Positions 25,924-34,423 of a stretch of DNA of 47,193 nucleotides are shown piece by piece. Position 1 is the stretch's first letter. Every line of letters begins with the position of its first letter. A program made the position numbers and the translations under genes. The DNA comes from Planctomycetota bacterium (GTDB taxonomy: Bacteria > Planctomycetota > JAPUJT01). Location: positions 1 to 47,193 of the forward strand of contig JAPUJT010000031.1 of NCBI GenBank assembly GCA_027296055.1, in the 5' to 3' direction. The notes below the pieces were generated by a model. That model had not been told where the DNA came from. It ran no database searches and saw only the letters and a list, made by a program, of their open reading frames with translations.

Positions 25924-27248
25924 CGGGCGCGGACTACCTCAACGCAATCGTGGAAGAGCAGACGCTCGATCCTAATGGCCTCGAGATGGAGGCAATCGGG
26001 AGAGAGCAGAACCGCGTTGCTCAAGTGCTGCAGGCGGGCCTCGCAGAGGCCGCGCCAAGGGTGGAAAACGCCGGGTCGGTGGCGAAAGGGACCCTCATCC
26101 TAGAGTCCTACGATCTGGATCTCGCCTGCTACTTCCGGCAGGACACCTCTAAGGTTGGCGACACGCTCAAGGACATCTACGAGAGTGTTCAAACTGCTTT
26201 GAGCTCAGCCTACAAGCTGACGCCTCGGAGGTCCGCGCTCACGCTCAGGGGCCGGCGGGACGGGACAAGCATGCCGTTCGCCGTGGATGTTGTGCCGGGT
26301 CGGTTCGTGGATGAAGCCCAAGAAGACGTCTTCCTATTCCAGACCGAGGGCGGCAAGGACCGTCTCAAGACTAACCTGAGAAAGCACGTTCATCACGTCG
26401 GCGATTCGGGCCTAGTCGATGTCATCAAGCTCGCAAAGCTTTGGAGGTATCGTGCCGGCCTGGAGCTCAAGACCTTTCTCCTCGAACTTCTCGTAATCGA
26501 GATTCTGGGCGGAAGGCAGACCGAGACACACGACAAGAACCTAACGAGGCTTTGGACAGTGCTTCGGGACGACATCGAGGGGATCAAGATCGAGGACCCG
26601 GCAAACCCGGCAGGGAATGACCTTTCGAGTATCTTCGGAGAGGTCGAGCGGGAAGGACTATCTGCCGCCGCCTCCGTAGCGCTCGACGCTCTGGAGCAGT
26701 GTGGCTGGCAAGACGTGTATGGCCCCCTCGAAGGGGAGGAGGGCGAGAGCGCCGCGGAACTTGTGGTCCTCGACGACTCCAGCCACCAGCGTCCGCCACG
26801 CTGGCCGGTGCGCCCGACGATCTATAGGGTCGACGTGACCTGCTCCTACCAGACAAGAAGGGGCGCCTGGAGCCAGGAACTGCAATCGGGGAGGGTGCTC
26901 GTAACCGACGGGGCATGGTTTCGCTATCGGGCCTGTACAAATGTCCCTGAGCCGTACGAGGTGTTCTGGCAGGTCGTCAATACGGGAACGCATGCTAGGG
27001 AGGAGGATTGTCTACGGGGGGACAAGTTCTTTACCTCGCGGTACAAGAACCGACAACTCTCGGCGAAACCGCTAGATACCTGGGAGCGTAGCGAGTACAC
27101 GGGAAGGCATTGGATTGAGTGTTTTGTCGTCAAGGGGGGTGAGCTGTGGGCGCGCAGCGGGCCCTTCTACGTCAACATCGTGAACAGGCGGAGGCGAGGG
27201 TACTCCGGTTGGATCAAGCGTGGTCGCCGGGGACGGCGGTTTCGATAG
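25920..27248 (+). CDS. CD-NTase with AGS-C sensor domain (CBASS nucleotide cyclase 1)
   Basis: A 442-aa cGAS/DncV-like nucleotidyltransferase. The active site shows GSVAKGT (52-58), metal ligands D65-L-D67 (SYDLDLACYF) and a third Asp 123 (AVDVVPGR). The C-terminal ~130 residues (295-422) match the AGS-C sensor found with adenylyl/guanylyl cyclases and SMODS enzymes: WQVVNTG, CLRGDKFF, YTGRHWIECFVVKGGE and ARSGPFYVNI. ATG 25920 is chosen because GGAGGAGGG precedes it and it overlaps the SAVED gene stop. The product nucleotide cannot be predicted. Expected to be activated on phage infection. Confidence 0.87.
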   Translation: MTGADYLNAIVEEQTLDPNGLEMEAIGREQNRVAQVLQAGLAEAAPRVENAGSVAKGTLILESYDLDLACYFRQDTSKVGDTLKDIYESVQTALSSAYKLTPRRSALTLRGRRDGTSMPFAVDVVPGRFVDEAQEDVFLFQTEGGKDRLKTNLRKHVHHVGDSGLVDVIKLAKLWRYRAGLELKTFLLELLVIEILGGRQTETHDKNLTRLWTVLRDDIEGIKIEDPANPAGNDLSSIFGEVEREGLSAAASVALDALEQCGWQDVYGPLEGEEGESAAELVVLDDSSHQRPPRWPVRPTIYRVDVTCSYQTRRGAWSQELQSGRVLVTDGAWFRYRACTNVPEPYEVFWQVVNTGTHAREEDCLRGDKFFTSRYKNRQLSAKPLDTWERSEYTGRHWIECFVVKGGELWARSGPFYVNIVNRRRRGYSGWIKRGRRGRRFR

Positions 27249-27281
27249 AGGCCCTACGAAACCAACGAGCCTTCAGGGAGG

Positions 27282-28277
27282 ATGATGATGACGATTCATG
27301 CCAAGTTCCGAACGTTCGATGAGACCATCCGGCTGAAGCGATTTGCGGAAAACGCCGAACTGCGGGAGAAGCGCGACCGCGTGTTGACGCGGCTCCGCGG
27401 AGGGATACAGAAGCAATTCCCTTCGCCGGCTAATCGACCAACCTTCGACTTCTTCAACCAAGGGAGTTATGAGATGGGGACCGGGGTAAAGCCCCTCGGC
27501 GGTGATTACGACATCGATGTGGGCCTGGTGCTTAACATCGATATATCCCACCATCGTGATCCCGTCGCGGTGAAGGAGTGGGTCTACAAGGCCGTGAAGG
27601 AGCACACGACAGACGTCCGATTTCGCCGTTCGTGCGTCACGGTGTTCTATGTCGAGGGTGGGGAGCCGAAGTATCACGTGGACTTGGCCATCTATGGGAA
27701 GGACGCCTGGGGTAACCACCACCTGGCCTCGGGAAAGCAAGGGGGGGCTACGGACCAACGGAAGTGGGTCCGATCGGAGCCGAAGAGGCTGACGGATCTG
27801 GTCGACCGAAAGTTCTCGGGCGAGGACGCGAACCAGTTCCGACGGGTAATACGCTACCTAAAGCGTTGGAAGGACTTTCAGTTCTCCTCGGAGGGCGCGG
27901 CGGCCCCGACCGGGATCGGCCTTACAGCCTGTGCCCTCAGCTGGTTTGCGACACAGAGTTCATCACTGGGCTTCTACTCCTACGGTACACAGGCCGCGGA
28001 GACCGACGATCTCGGTGTGACTACGGGTCTCGTCGAGAAGATCCGGAGCAACTTTACCATGGGCTACAGCACCGCGGGCTTGGGGGAGCGGATCAGGGTA
28101 GTCCTGCCTGTCCCGCCGCACAACGACATCTTCGAGAAATTGTCAAACCAACAGATGCAGGAGTTTAAGCAGAGGCTCGATGCGCTTCTCGGCAACCTGC
28201 GAGCTGCGAGGAAATCCAGTGAGCAGAACGCCTGCCAAGTGCTGCGGAGGACCTTTGGCGAAGACTTCCCAGCGTAG
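27282..28277 (+). CDS. DncV-like CD-NTase (CBASS nucleotide cyclase 2)
   Basis: A 331-aa second cGAS/DncV-like nucleotidyltransferase, distinct from the first. The catalytic signature is NQGSYEMGT (59-67), then DYDIDVGLVL with metal ligands D77 and D79, and a third Asp 134 (KYHVDLAIY). It has no AGS-C domain, and its length and the DYDID form recall the DncV/CdnD-type branches. Three in-frame ATGs follow AGGGAGG (27275-27281); the third (27288) has the best spacing. It lies 33 bp after the first cyclase gene, same strand, so co-transcription is likely. Two different cyclases beside one SAVED effector is unusual. Confidence 0.87.
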   Translation: MMMTIHAKFRTFDETIRLKRFAENAELREKRDRVLTRLRGGIQKQFPSPANRPTFDFFNQGSYEMGTGVKPLGGDYDIDVGLVLNIDISHHRDPVAVKEWVYKAVKEHTTDVRFRRSCVTVFYVEGGEPKYHVDLAIYGKDAWGNHHLASGKQGGATDQRKWVRSEPKRLTDLVDRKFSGEDANQFRRVIRYLKRWKDFQFSSEGAAAPTGIGLTACALSWFATQSSSLGFYSYGTQAAETDDLGVTTGLVEKIRSNFTMGYSTAGLGERIRVVLPVPPHNDIFEKLSNQQMQEFKQRLDALLGNLRAARKSSEQNACQVLRRTFGEDFPA

Positions 28278-28421
28278 GTGGGCAGGCAAGGAGCCTCCCT
28301 CCGGGAGACTGGACTCAGTACGCACCGCCGGTTGCCGCAGAGCAGCAAGAAGTTGGCAGAGGCCCAGCCGCTTTCCGGAACGGCTATGCGACAGCGAGGG
28401 GCGAGCTTTTGGGCGGAACGC

Positions 28422-28448
28422 CTCGGGAATGCTTCCAATCTTCCCGAG
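28422..28448. terminator. Weak hairpin between convergent genes
   Basis: CTCGGGAA (28422-28429) pairs with TTCCCGAG (28441-28448) around an 11-nt loop, between the convergent second cyclase and the SIR2 gene. No T-run follows on either strand, so termination is only a guess from position. Confidence 0.3.
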
Positions 28449-28480
28449 CCTCGGATTCGTGGGTCGCCAATTCTCGATGG

Positions 28481-29800
28481 CTAGGATTTCAGGAACGCAC
28501 CAATTTCGCTTCCGTGCTTACGAATGCCTTGAGCAAGGCCGATGAAGCTGACTCGTAGCTTTTCGCGCCCCGCGCCCTCGGGCTGCCAAAGGCTAGGCCG
28601 CGTCTGCAGACGTAGGAAACTTACCTCTTCAGCCCATCGAGAGAGGATCTCAAGAAAATTGTCCTCTTCGGGTCTTGACCAGAACTCAGGCGGCTCCCAG
28701 GTTGCCTCGTCTCGGTGATCAACCACAACGATTCGCCGCGCCTTCCCATGCCACTTGGTCATTCGCGTAAGTAACGCGTTGATATGATAGTCTCCGAAGC
28801 CATACCCAATCACGAGAAGGCGCGGCGTCCTGGCTAGAAGCCCGGCAGAGTGCCGCATATACGAGAGGTAGGGTTCCACAAGGAGCTTTTCGGTTTTCTG
28901 GAGACCCGTGATGACTGGCCCCGCACTTAGAAGCCGCCCTGCTTGGTTGTAATCAGGGGACATTCCGATCCATGTCTTGATAGCATTGTCTGGGCTAGGA
29001 TGCCAGTAAAGGTCTTTGAAAAGGTCCTCATACCTGAAGCGGTTTGGATCTGTTTCTGCTTTGCCGTCGGCATTGGCACTGATCGGACGATATCCGAAGG
29101 CAACGCTTCCGTGGAGATGCATGAGGCGCAGAGGATCGCGGTGACCATCGAAGCGCGATACTCCCTCGTCGGGGATTGCGACGAAACCTTGAGCCGCATC
29201 GTCCCAATCGAGGGCCTTCTCGATAAGAGAGTCGTAGTTGATAGTGATGAAGTATGCGTCGAACTCATGGTTCAGCTGGGAAACGAATTCCTTCACAGTG
29301 GGCCAGTCTCTGTGCGTAGGCAATGAGCCGTTGAAAGCCTGGATGTCCTGATGGATGGTCCCAAATAGAGCGTTGGTCATGGCATAGAGCCAGTACCTAT
29401 TGAAGCATCGCTCCAATCCGCCTCGGGGTCCGCCGGTCAGGAGGCCTTCGACGTGCATGATTGGTCGGATGACTTTGTCGCTCCAATGCGGTTCCCTTCG
29501 GATGCGCCAAGCGCTCTCCAGGCTTGACATGCTTTCGAGTCCGTGAAGTATCTGCTCGAAGTTACAGGGCTTCGAAAATGTCTCGTTTAGGGCCCCTTCG
29601 AGGAGCTCAACTCGGGAGATTTCCCCCGGAAGATTTCGTCCCCACAAGGCAGGTTGTTCGGGCTCTGTCGCCTCTCGAAGGGCCTTCCAAACGGCGTCTG
29701 TGAGTGACGGAGTCGACGGTCCTCCGACTGCTACAGAGGCACCGCCGGCGAGGAGGACGACGAGAGGGGGCTTCGAGCCATCAAGCGTTGGGGTGGGCAT
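28481..29800 (-). CDS. SIR2-like NADase-type defence effector
   Basis: A ~439-aa protein with an intact SIR2-like fold. The nucleotide loop LLAGGASVAVG is near residue 16, the catalytic Asn region FITINYDSLIEKAL at ~184-197, the catalytic-His segment LMHLHGSVAFGY at ~226-237, and RLLVIGYGFGDYHINALL near 327-344. Many SIR2-like proteins in defence islands deplete NAD+ when triggered. The frame is open to ATG 29917, but the fold starts right after ATG 29800, which has GGAGA about 12 bases upstream, so the shorter form is preferred. It is convergent with the CBASS-like genes and downstream of a small conserved gene on its own strand. Whether it acts with CBASS is unknown. Confidence 0.83.
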   Translation of the reverse strand: MPTPTLDGSKPPLVVLLAGGASVAVGGPSTPSLTDAVWKALREATEPEQPALWGRNLPGEISRVELLEGALNETFSKPCNFEQILHGLESMSSLESAWRIRREPHWSDKVIRPIMHVEGLLTGGPRGGLERCFNRYWLYAMTNALFGTIHQDIQAFNGSLPTHRDWPTVKEFVSQLNHEFDAYFITINYDSLIEKALDWDDAAQGFVAIPDEGVSRFDGHRDPLRLMHLHGSVAFGYRPISANADGKAETDPNRFRYEDLFKDLYWHPSPDNAIKTWIGMSPDYNQAGRLLSAGPVITGLQKTEKLLVEPYLSYMRHSAGLLARTPRLLVIGYGFGDYHINALLTRMTKWHGKARRIVVVDHRDEATWEPPEFWSRPEEDNFLEILSRWAEEVSFLRLQTRPSLWQPEGAGREKLRVSFIGLAQGIRKHGSEIGAFLKS

Positions 29801-29976
29801 CCAGGGAGTCTCCGAGGCATGAAGGGTTGTGAAGTCCTTTCCTCTGAGAAAACGTACGCCAAGGCAGCGGCGGACCGTACGGAAAAGACGCCCACAGAGG
29901 TTCCGTCCGATTTTCATTGTCGGGCAGTCTCATGTTGCTCGATCCTCGCAGTCCGGCCTCCTATGGGGCGCAAGCG

Positions 29977-30246
29977 TTACCAGTCACCCTTGCAGATTCT
30001 TTCGTCCATTAGGATCGCCCAGAGGTACGACGGTCCTCGAAGATCCTGCAGACTGGCGGGTCCAGGTGTTGGCATGCGATGGTAGGCCTCCTCAACGTGT
30101 GATCTTGCGAACTGATGGTTCGTTCGGTCGGGTACAAGGGAATTTCCGAGGACGCTGTAGCGGAAGTGAGCGCCTCGCTTTTGCCGAAACTCGTCGCCCG
30201 CATGCCCGCGAATCCGATTCCAGACCTCACCAAATGGGGGTTTCAT
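29977..30246 (-). CDS. Small conserved protein, function unknown
   Basis: An 89-aa protein starting MKPPFGEVWNRIRGHAGDEF and containing FRYSVLGNSLVPDRTNHQF, RSHVEEAYHRMP and GPSYLWAILMDERI. I recognise this arrangement (Gly-x-x-F, a central P-x-R-T-N, and a final G-P-S-Y-x-W-A-I-L-x-D-x-R-I) as a widespread short family of unknown function found in accessory regions. AAGGAGT lies 7 bases before the ATG. It is upstream of the SIR2 gene on the same strand, with a gap of 60-176 bp depending on the SIR2 start, so it may be co-transcribed with it. Confidence 0.72.
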   Translation of the reverse strand: MKPPFGEVWNRIRGHAGDEFRQKRGAHFRYSVLGNSLVPDRTNHQFARSHVEEAYHRMPTPGPASLQDLRGPSYLWAILMDERICKGDW

Positions 30247-30612
30247 TAAGGCACTCCTTTCCATGTGTTTTATATGGAGTGAGCGGGCGGCGCTCATCCG
30301 CTCGACTTTCGAAGCGCGCGGATCCCATCCTTTCGGAATACGGCTTGATGGCACCTTCGACACACTCCGAGCTCGATGGAGATGATGATGCGGGGAAGCA
30401 CCGAAGTCCATGCATTCGGGCCCCGACCACCCCTATCCGGGGGATGCTGTGAGTGCGATTTGGCGGCGACGTCCGCGTCTTGATGGTCAGGGACTTGAGG
30501 GTGGAGTCTGGCGGTGGTGTCGAAAGCGGCGGGAGTAACGGCGCAGGGGACATGCCCAAGGCACGGTCGAAACCGAGGAATCTGCGGGTGAATCGCAAGA
30601 GGCCCCGTGCGC
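30247..30612. other. Right-end non-coding region of the element
   Basis: About 370 bp with no convincing gene. It should contain the promoter of the small conserved gene and borders the right subterminal repeat. Confidence 0.4.
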
Positions 30613-30632
30613 TAGGCAGTAAAATGGACAGT
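30613..30632 (+). repeat. Right subterminal repeat, candidate integrase arm site
   Basis: TAGGCAGT-AAAA-TGGACAGT, two substitutions away from the 20 bases at 6477-6496, same orientation. It lies 66 bp inside the right attachment repeat, versus 127 bp inside the left one. Confidence 0.55.
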
Positions 30633-30698
30633 GTCGATTCAGTCCGAGAGTGAGGTGTCGCTAGATACTTCCCTAACACCTTGTAGTAGAAGTGGATA

Positions 30699-30748
30699 AA
30701 ATGGTCGGGGCGGGGAGATTCGAACTCCCGACCTCTTGAACCCCATTC
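30699..30748. repeat. Right attachment-site repeat within tRNA-Pro
   Basis: Fifty bases identical to 6300-6349. Here they form the 3' part of the intact tRNA-Pro(GGG) gene, from the CCA end to the anticodon loop, so the tRNA gene is functional on this side of the element. Confidence 0.93.
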
Positions 30749-30779
30749 AAGCGCGCTAACCAGGCTGCGCTACGCCCCG
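30702..30779 (-). tRNA. tRNA-Pro (anticodon GGG)
   Basis: Minus-strand cloverleaf. The acceptor CGGGGCG pairs with CGCCCCG, followed by discriminator A and encoded CCA. The D arm is GCGC…GCGC. The anticodon arm CTTGA-ATGGGGT-TCAAG places GGG at positions 34-36. The T arm is GGGAG-TTCGAAT-CTCCC. All stems pair, so the gene appears functional. Its 3' half is the integration site of the element. Confidence 0.97.
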
Positions 30780-30852
30780 ATTTGGATGGTGATGCGCCAA
30801 CGGTAGGCGTGGCTCATTCTACCGGCACGCCAGAGAGGCGCAAGCGGTTTTC

Positions 30853-31866
30853 TCATGGGGAGAGGTCCTCGACCTCCGAGCGGGTGTCGCGCCCCATGAG
30901 GTCCTGGACGGCGACCGCCGGGTCCTTCGATTCGAACAGAATACGGTGAACCTCGGAGGTGATCGGCATTTCGATGCCCTTTTTCCGGGCCAGGTCGTGG
31001 ACGGCCTGGGTGGTCCAGACGCCCTCAGCGACCTTCTCGGTGCTCTTCATCGCCTCCTCCAGTGTCATCCCCTTTCCCAGCATCTGGCCGAGCCCCCAGT
31101 TTCTGCTGTGGCGGCTGGCCCCCGTGACAATCAGGTCCCCCATTCCGGAGAGTCCGTAAAACGTCTCCCGCCGCCCCCCACTGCTCACCCCGAAGCGGAC
31201 CACCTCGGCCAGCCCACGGGTGAGGAGGGCAGCCTTCGAGTTATCCCCGAACTGAAGCCCGTCACATACCCCGGCGGCCAGGGCGATGATGTTCTTCAAG
31301 GCCCCGCCGATCTCGACGCCCACGAGGTCGGAGTGCGAGTAGACCCTGAAGAGGGGTCCGCTCCAAGCGTCCTGGAAGCGACGGGCTAGCCCTTCGTCCT
31401 CCGAGGCCACGACGACGGACGTCGGGCCGCCCCTCGCCACTTCCTCCGCGTGACTCGGACCGGACAGGGAGGCCACGTGGGCAGAATCAAGGACCTGGGA
31501 GATCACCTCCGTCGGCCGCAGCAGGGTCTTCAGCTCCATGCCCTTGGCGAGAGAGACGATGGGCAGGCCCTCCGAGAAATGCTGGGCGATCGGCTCCAGG
31601 GTCTCGCGGATATGCTGCGTGGGAATGGCGACGGCGACCAGCGTTGCCCCGTCGAGGGCCTCGGCTGCCTCTCCGGTGACCCGCACCTCCGGTGGGATCT
31701 TCACCCCCGGCAGGAGAGCGGATAACTCTCGCCCCGAGGCAAGCTCCTTCACGTGGTCCGGTCTGCGCCCCCAGAGCCGGACGGGGAGTCCCTTCCGGGC
31801 AAGCAGGATGGCATTGGCCGTCCCCCAGGCCCCGGTTCCCAGGATGGCGATGGTCTCATTCTGCAT
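30853..31866 (-). CDS. gpsA: Glycerol-3-phosphate dehydrogenase [NAD(P)+]
   Basis: A 337-aa GpsA that reduces dihydroxyacetone phosphate to sn-glycerol 3-phosphate for phospholipid synthesis. The Rossmann motif IAILGTGAWGTANA is at the N-terminus; SLAKGME, SLSGPSHAEEVARG, the catalytic-Lys region GGALKNIIALAAG and TFYGLSGMGDLIVT all fit. Length is standard. GAGGTGA upstream supports the ATG. The gene overlaps the end of plsY by 11 bp, so glycerol-3-phosphate supply and its first acylation are co-expressed. It is the first chromosomal gene past the tRNA boundary. Confidence 0.97.
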   Translation of the reverse strand: MQNETIAILGTGAWGTANAILLARKGLPVRLWGRRPDHVKELASGRELSALLPGVKIPPEVRVTGEAAEALDGATLVAVAIPTQHIRETLEPIAQHFSEGLPIVSLAKGMELKTLLRPTEVISQVLDSAHVASLSGPSHAEEVARGGPTSVVVASEDEGLARRFQDAWSGPLFRVYSHSDLVGVEIGGALKNIIALAAGVCDGLQFGDNSKAALLTRGLAEVVRFGVSSGGRRETFYGLSGMGDLIVTGASRHSRNWGLGQMLGKGMTLEEAMKSTEKVAEGVWTTQAVHDLARKKGIEMPITSEVHRILFESKDPAVAVQDLMGRDTRSEVEDLSP

Positions 31867-32518
31867 CCGAGGTCACCTCCGGGTCTGGCGCTGCTGTCTT
31901 GCCCTCTTCGCCCGCCATGAATCGTCTGAAATTCGAGCGATGCCTTATCGCGACAATCAGGCAGATACCGATCAGGAGCAACGTCACTCCCATCTCCTCA
32001 CTCCAGGCCCGCCTCCCTTCGAGAGCGAGAAAGCTCACCGGGAGTGCCAGGGCGAAGAGAACCGACCCAACAAAGACATACCTGAGCAAATAGGTCCCGA
32101 TGAGCCACACTACCAGGGCGATGAAGGTTGCCTGCCAGGTGAGCACTCCCGCCACGCCGATGCTGGTTGCCACACCCTTGCCTCCACGGAACCCCAAATA
32201 GACAGGCCAGATATGGCCGGCGATAGCGCCCGCTCCGCAAAGGGACATGAGCCCCCGGCGGCCTGCCGGGTCCCAGCCGAGCGATTCGCCGAGGAAACCC
32301 GCCCCGAGGACCGGGATGGCCCCCTTGAGGGCATCGAGAGCGAAGCTCGCTATGCCATAGGGGCGTCCCAAGATTCGACCCAGGTTCGTCGCGCCGACGT
32401 TGCCACTTCCCTGGGCGCGGATGTCCACGCCCTTCCACCTTCCCAGGAGGTAGGCGAAGGGGATCGCCCCCACGAGGTAGGAAATCGTCACTGCCAAGGC
32501 CGTCCATGTCCCGCTCAT
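31856..32518 (-). CDS. plsY: Acyl-phosphate glycerol-3-phosphate acyltransferase
   Basis: A ~220-aa integral membrane acyltransferase that transfers an acyl group from acyl-phosphate to glycerol-3-phosphate. Family signatures are SYLVGAIPFAYLLG, GSGNVGATNLGR, ALKGAIPVL, GHIWPVYLGFRGGKGVAT and a C-terminal RHRSNFRR. Several transmembrane helices are evident. The frame is open to 32545, but the extra codons fall inside a repeat element, so ATG 32518 (MSGTWTAL) is preferred; ATG 32527 is also possible. It is upstream of gpsA in the same operon. Confidence 0.95.
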   Translation of the reverse strand: MSGTWTALAVTISYLVGAIPFAYLLGRWKGVDIRAQGSGNVGATNLGRILGRPYGIASFALDALKGAIPVLGAGFLGESLGWDPAGRRGLMSLCGAGAIAGHIWPVYLGFRGGKGVATSIGVAGVLTWQATFIALVVWLIGTYLLRYVFVGSVLFALALPVSFLALEGRRAWSEEMGVTLLLIGICLIVAIRHRSNFRRFMAGEEGKTAAPDPEVTSDAE

Positions 32519-32533
32519 CCGCAGCATTGTTTC

Positions 32534-32636
32534 GGGGACACACACTTAATTCCAATGAATTTCGGGGACACTCACTTATCTCGTGGACAATCAAGTGAGT
32601 GTCCCCGTATCTCCGTACAATTAAGTGAGTGTCCCC
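32534..32636. repeat. REP-like nested inverted repeats (GGGGACACWCACTTA)
   Basis: Four copies: GGGGACACACACTTAA at 32534-32549, GGGGACACTCACTTA at 32564-32578, and inverted copies ending GTGAGTGTCCCC at 32591-32606 and 32621-32636. The inner pair can form a 14-bp stem, and the outer pair a 16-bp stem with one mismatch. Related copies occur at 43012-43089. The layout is like REP/BIME elements mobilised by Y1 transposases. It lies between plsY and glnA, overlapping the possible plsY 5' end. Confidence 0.75.
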
Positions 32637-32769
32637 ATAATTAGGGTGCTGTATTGTCGGAGGGGGATGCTAAAAACTTATCCAAGGCCCTTGTCTCCGG
32701 TAGGTCGGTGGCGGGGGTCTGATCTATTGGTGCAAACAGGGCTCGAAGACGAAGGAGGGGAATGCTAAG

Positions 32770-34263
32770 ATGACGCCCAGTCAGCTGCTGGAAATAGAGA
32801 AAGGCCGAGGTGACGGGGTGACGGATCTTCAGGGCGCTCAGAAAATCGGGGTGGATCCGAAGGAGGTCGTGGAGTTCTGCAAGAAGCAGAATGTCCGCAT
32901 CGTCGATCTGCGTTTCCTGGACCTACTGGGCCTCTGGCAGCATTTCTCCATACCGGTCAAGGCCCTGACACCCGCGACATTTGCCGAGGGGCTCGGCTTC
33001 GACGGCTCGAGCATCCGTGGGTGGCAGTCGATCCACGAGAGCGACATGCTCGTCGTCCCGGACCCGACCACCGGTTTTCTCGACCCGTTCTCCGAGGTGA
33101 AGACCCTCAATCTCATCTGCGACATTCGTGATCCGATCACAGGGAGGGATTACCTGAAGGACCCGCGGCAGATAGGCCGCCGGGCGGAGGCGTACCTGCG
33201 CTCCACCGGGATTGCCACCGAGGCCTACTTCGGTCCCGAGGCGGAATTCTTCATCTTCGACGACATCCGGTACGACCAGTCGATCAACCAGGCCTTTTAT
33301 CACATCGACTCCGCGGAGGGTCACTGGAACACCGGCCGCGAGGAGTCCCCGAACCTCGGTTACAAGCCTCGCCACAAGGAGGGGTACTTCCCCGTGCCCC
33401 CGACGGACTCCTTGCAGGACATCCGCAATGAGATGATCCTCCTAATGGAGGAGTGCGGCCTGGAAGTGGAGGCGCAGCACCACGAGGTGGCCACGGCGGG
33501 CCAGTCCGAGATCGACCTCCGCTATCGGAGCCTGGTCAAGCAGGGCGACGGCCTGATGATCTACAAGTACATCACCAAGAACGTGGCGCGAAGGCGTGGG
33601 AAGACTGTGACATTCATGCCGAAGCCTCTCTTCGATGACAATGGCTCGGGCATGCACATCCACTTCTCGCTCTGGAACGGCGACACGCCCCTCTTCGCAG
33701 GAGACAAGTACGCGGGGATCAGCCAGACCGCCCTCTACGCGATCGGTGGAATCCTGAAGCACACCCCGGCCCTCACGGCGTTCACCAACCCGACGACGAA
33801 CTCCTACAAGCGGCTCGTGCCCGGATTCGAGGCCCCCGTCAACCTGGCGTACTCCTCGAGGAATCGAAGCGCGGCGATCCGGATCCCTATGTACTCCAAC
33901 GATCCGGGGGCGAAGCGCCTCGAGTTCCGCTGTCCGGACCCGGCATGCAATCCCTATCTGGCGTTCGCCGCGATCATGATGGCGGGGCTCGACGGGATCC
34001 AGAACAAGATCGATCCGGGCCCGCCGCTCGACGAGGACATTTACGCCCTGCCGGACGAGGCGATGAGGTCCGTCCCATCAACGCCCGTCTCTCTCGATGC
34101 GGCCCTCGATGCCCTCGAGAAGGACAACGAGTTCCTCCGGGCGGGAGATGTCTTCTCGAAAGACGTCCTGTCCACCTGGATCTCCTACAAGCGGCAGAAC
34201 GAGGTGGAGGCCTTGAGGCTGAGGCCGCACCCGTACGAGTTCTTGCTCTACTACGATATTTAG
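32770..34263 (+). CDS. glnA: Type I glutamine synthetase
   Basis: A 497-aa GlnA that condenses glutamate and ammonia using ATP. It has the N-terminal beta-grasp with FDGSSIRGW, the metal and glutamate site motifs [10 protein letters not shown] and [16 protein letters not shown], the [20 protein letters not shown] loop, [27 protein letters not shown], and [20 protein letters not shown] Tyr in the adenylylation-loop position ([12 protein letters not shown]) suggests possible regulation by adenylylation. The N-terminus has ~28 residues more than many homologues, but AAGGAGGGG upstream supports ATG 32770. A strong terminator follows. Confidence 0.97.
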   Translation: MTPSQLLEIEKGRGDGVTDLQGAQKIGVDPKEVVEFCKKQNVRIVDLRFLDLLGLWQHFSIPVKALTPATFAEGLGFDGSSIRGWQSIHESDMLVVPDPTTGFLDPFSEVKTLNLICDIRDPITGRDYLKDPRQIGRRAEAYLRSTGIATEAYFGPEAEFFIFDDIRYDQSINQAFYHIDSAEGHWNTGREESPNLGYKPRHKEGYFPVPPTDSLQDIRNEMILLMEECGLEVEAQHHEVATAGQSEIDLRYRSLVKQGDGLMIYKYITKNVARRRGKTVTFMPKPLFDDNGSGMHIHFSLWNGDTPLFAGDKYAGISQTALYAIGGILKHTPALTAFTNPTTNSYKRLVPGFEAPVNLAYSSRNRSAAIRIPMYSNDPGAKRLEFRCPDPACNPYLAFAAIMMAGLDGIQNKIDPGPPLDEDIYALPDEAMRSVPSTPVSLDAALDALEKDNEFLRAGDVFSKDVLSTWISYKRQNEVEALRLRPHPYEFLLYYDI

Positions 34264-34302
34264 CCCGATCGGGTCCCCGTAACCGGGGACGGATCGGCCG
34301 GG

Positions 34303-34348
34303 GGGCGGCCCGTAGCGTTGGAAGGTCTACGGGCCGCCCTTCTCTTTT
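34303..34348 (+). terminator. Rho-independent terminator of glnA
   Basis: GGGCGGCCCGTAG (34303-34315) pairs perfectly with CTACGGGCCGCCC (34327-34339) around an 11-nt loop and is followed by TTCTCTTTT. It lies 40 bp after the glnA stop. Confidence 0.9.
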
Positions 34349-34423
34349 CAGGCCCCCTCTCTAGACCATCGACCGCGTCGGGGATACGCTTACGAGTATC
34401 CCGTGAATCGCGGAGCCGATTCG

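Larger units (their letters stand above)
6300..30748. mobile_element. Integrative element in tRNA-Pro(GGG), defence cargo
   Basis: A perfect 50-bp direct repeat (6300-6349 and 30699-30748) bounds ~24.4 kb. The right copy is the 3' half of an intact tRNA-Pro gene and the left copy is the orphan duplicate. A tyrosine integrase lies 203 bp from the left repeat and faces inward. It is followed by a hypothetical gene, an excisionase-like HTH protein and a RepA-like ATPase, then a type I RM/STAND operon, a CBASS-like cassette and a SIR2 protein. Short matched repeats inside both ends look like integrase arm sites. No relaxase, type IV secretion, capsid or terminase genes are visible. This suggests a non-autonomous integrative element or phage-satellite-like island, perhaps able to replicate after excision. 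Confidence 0.88.
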
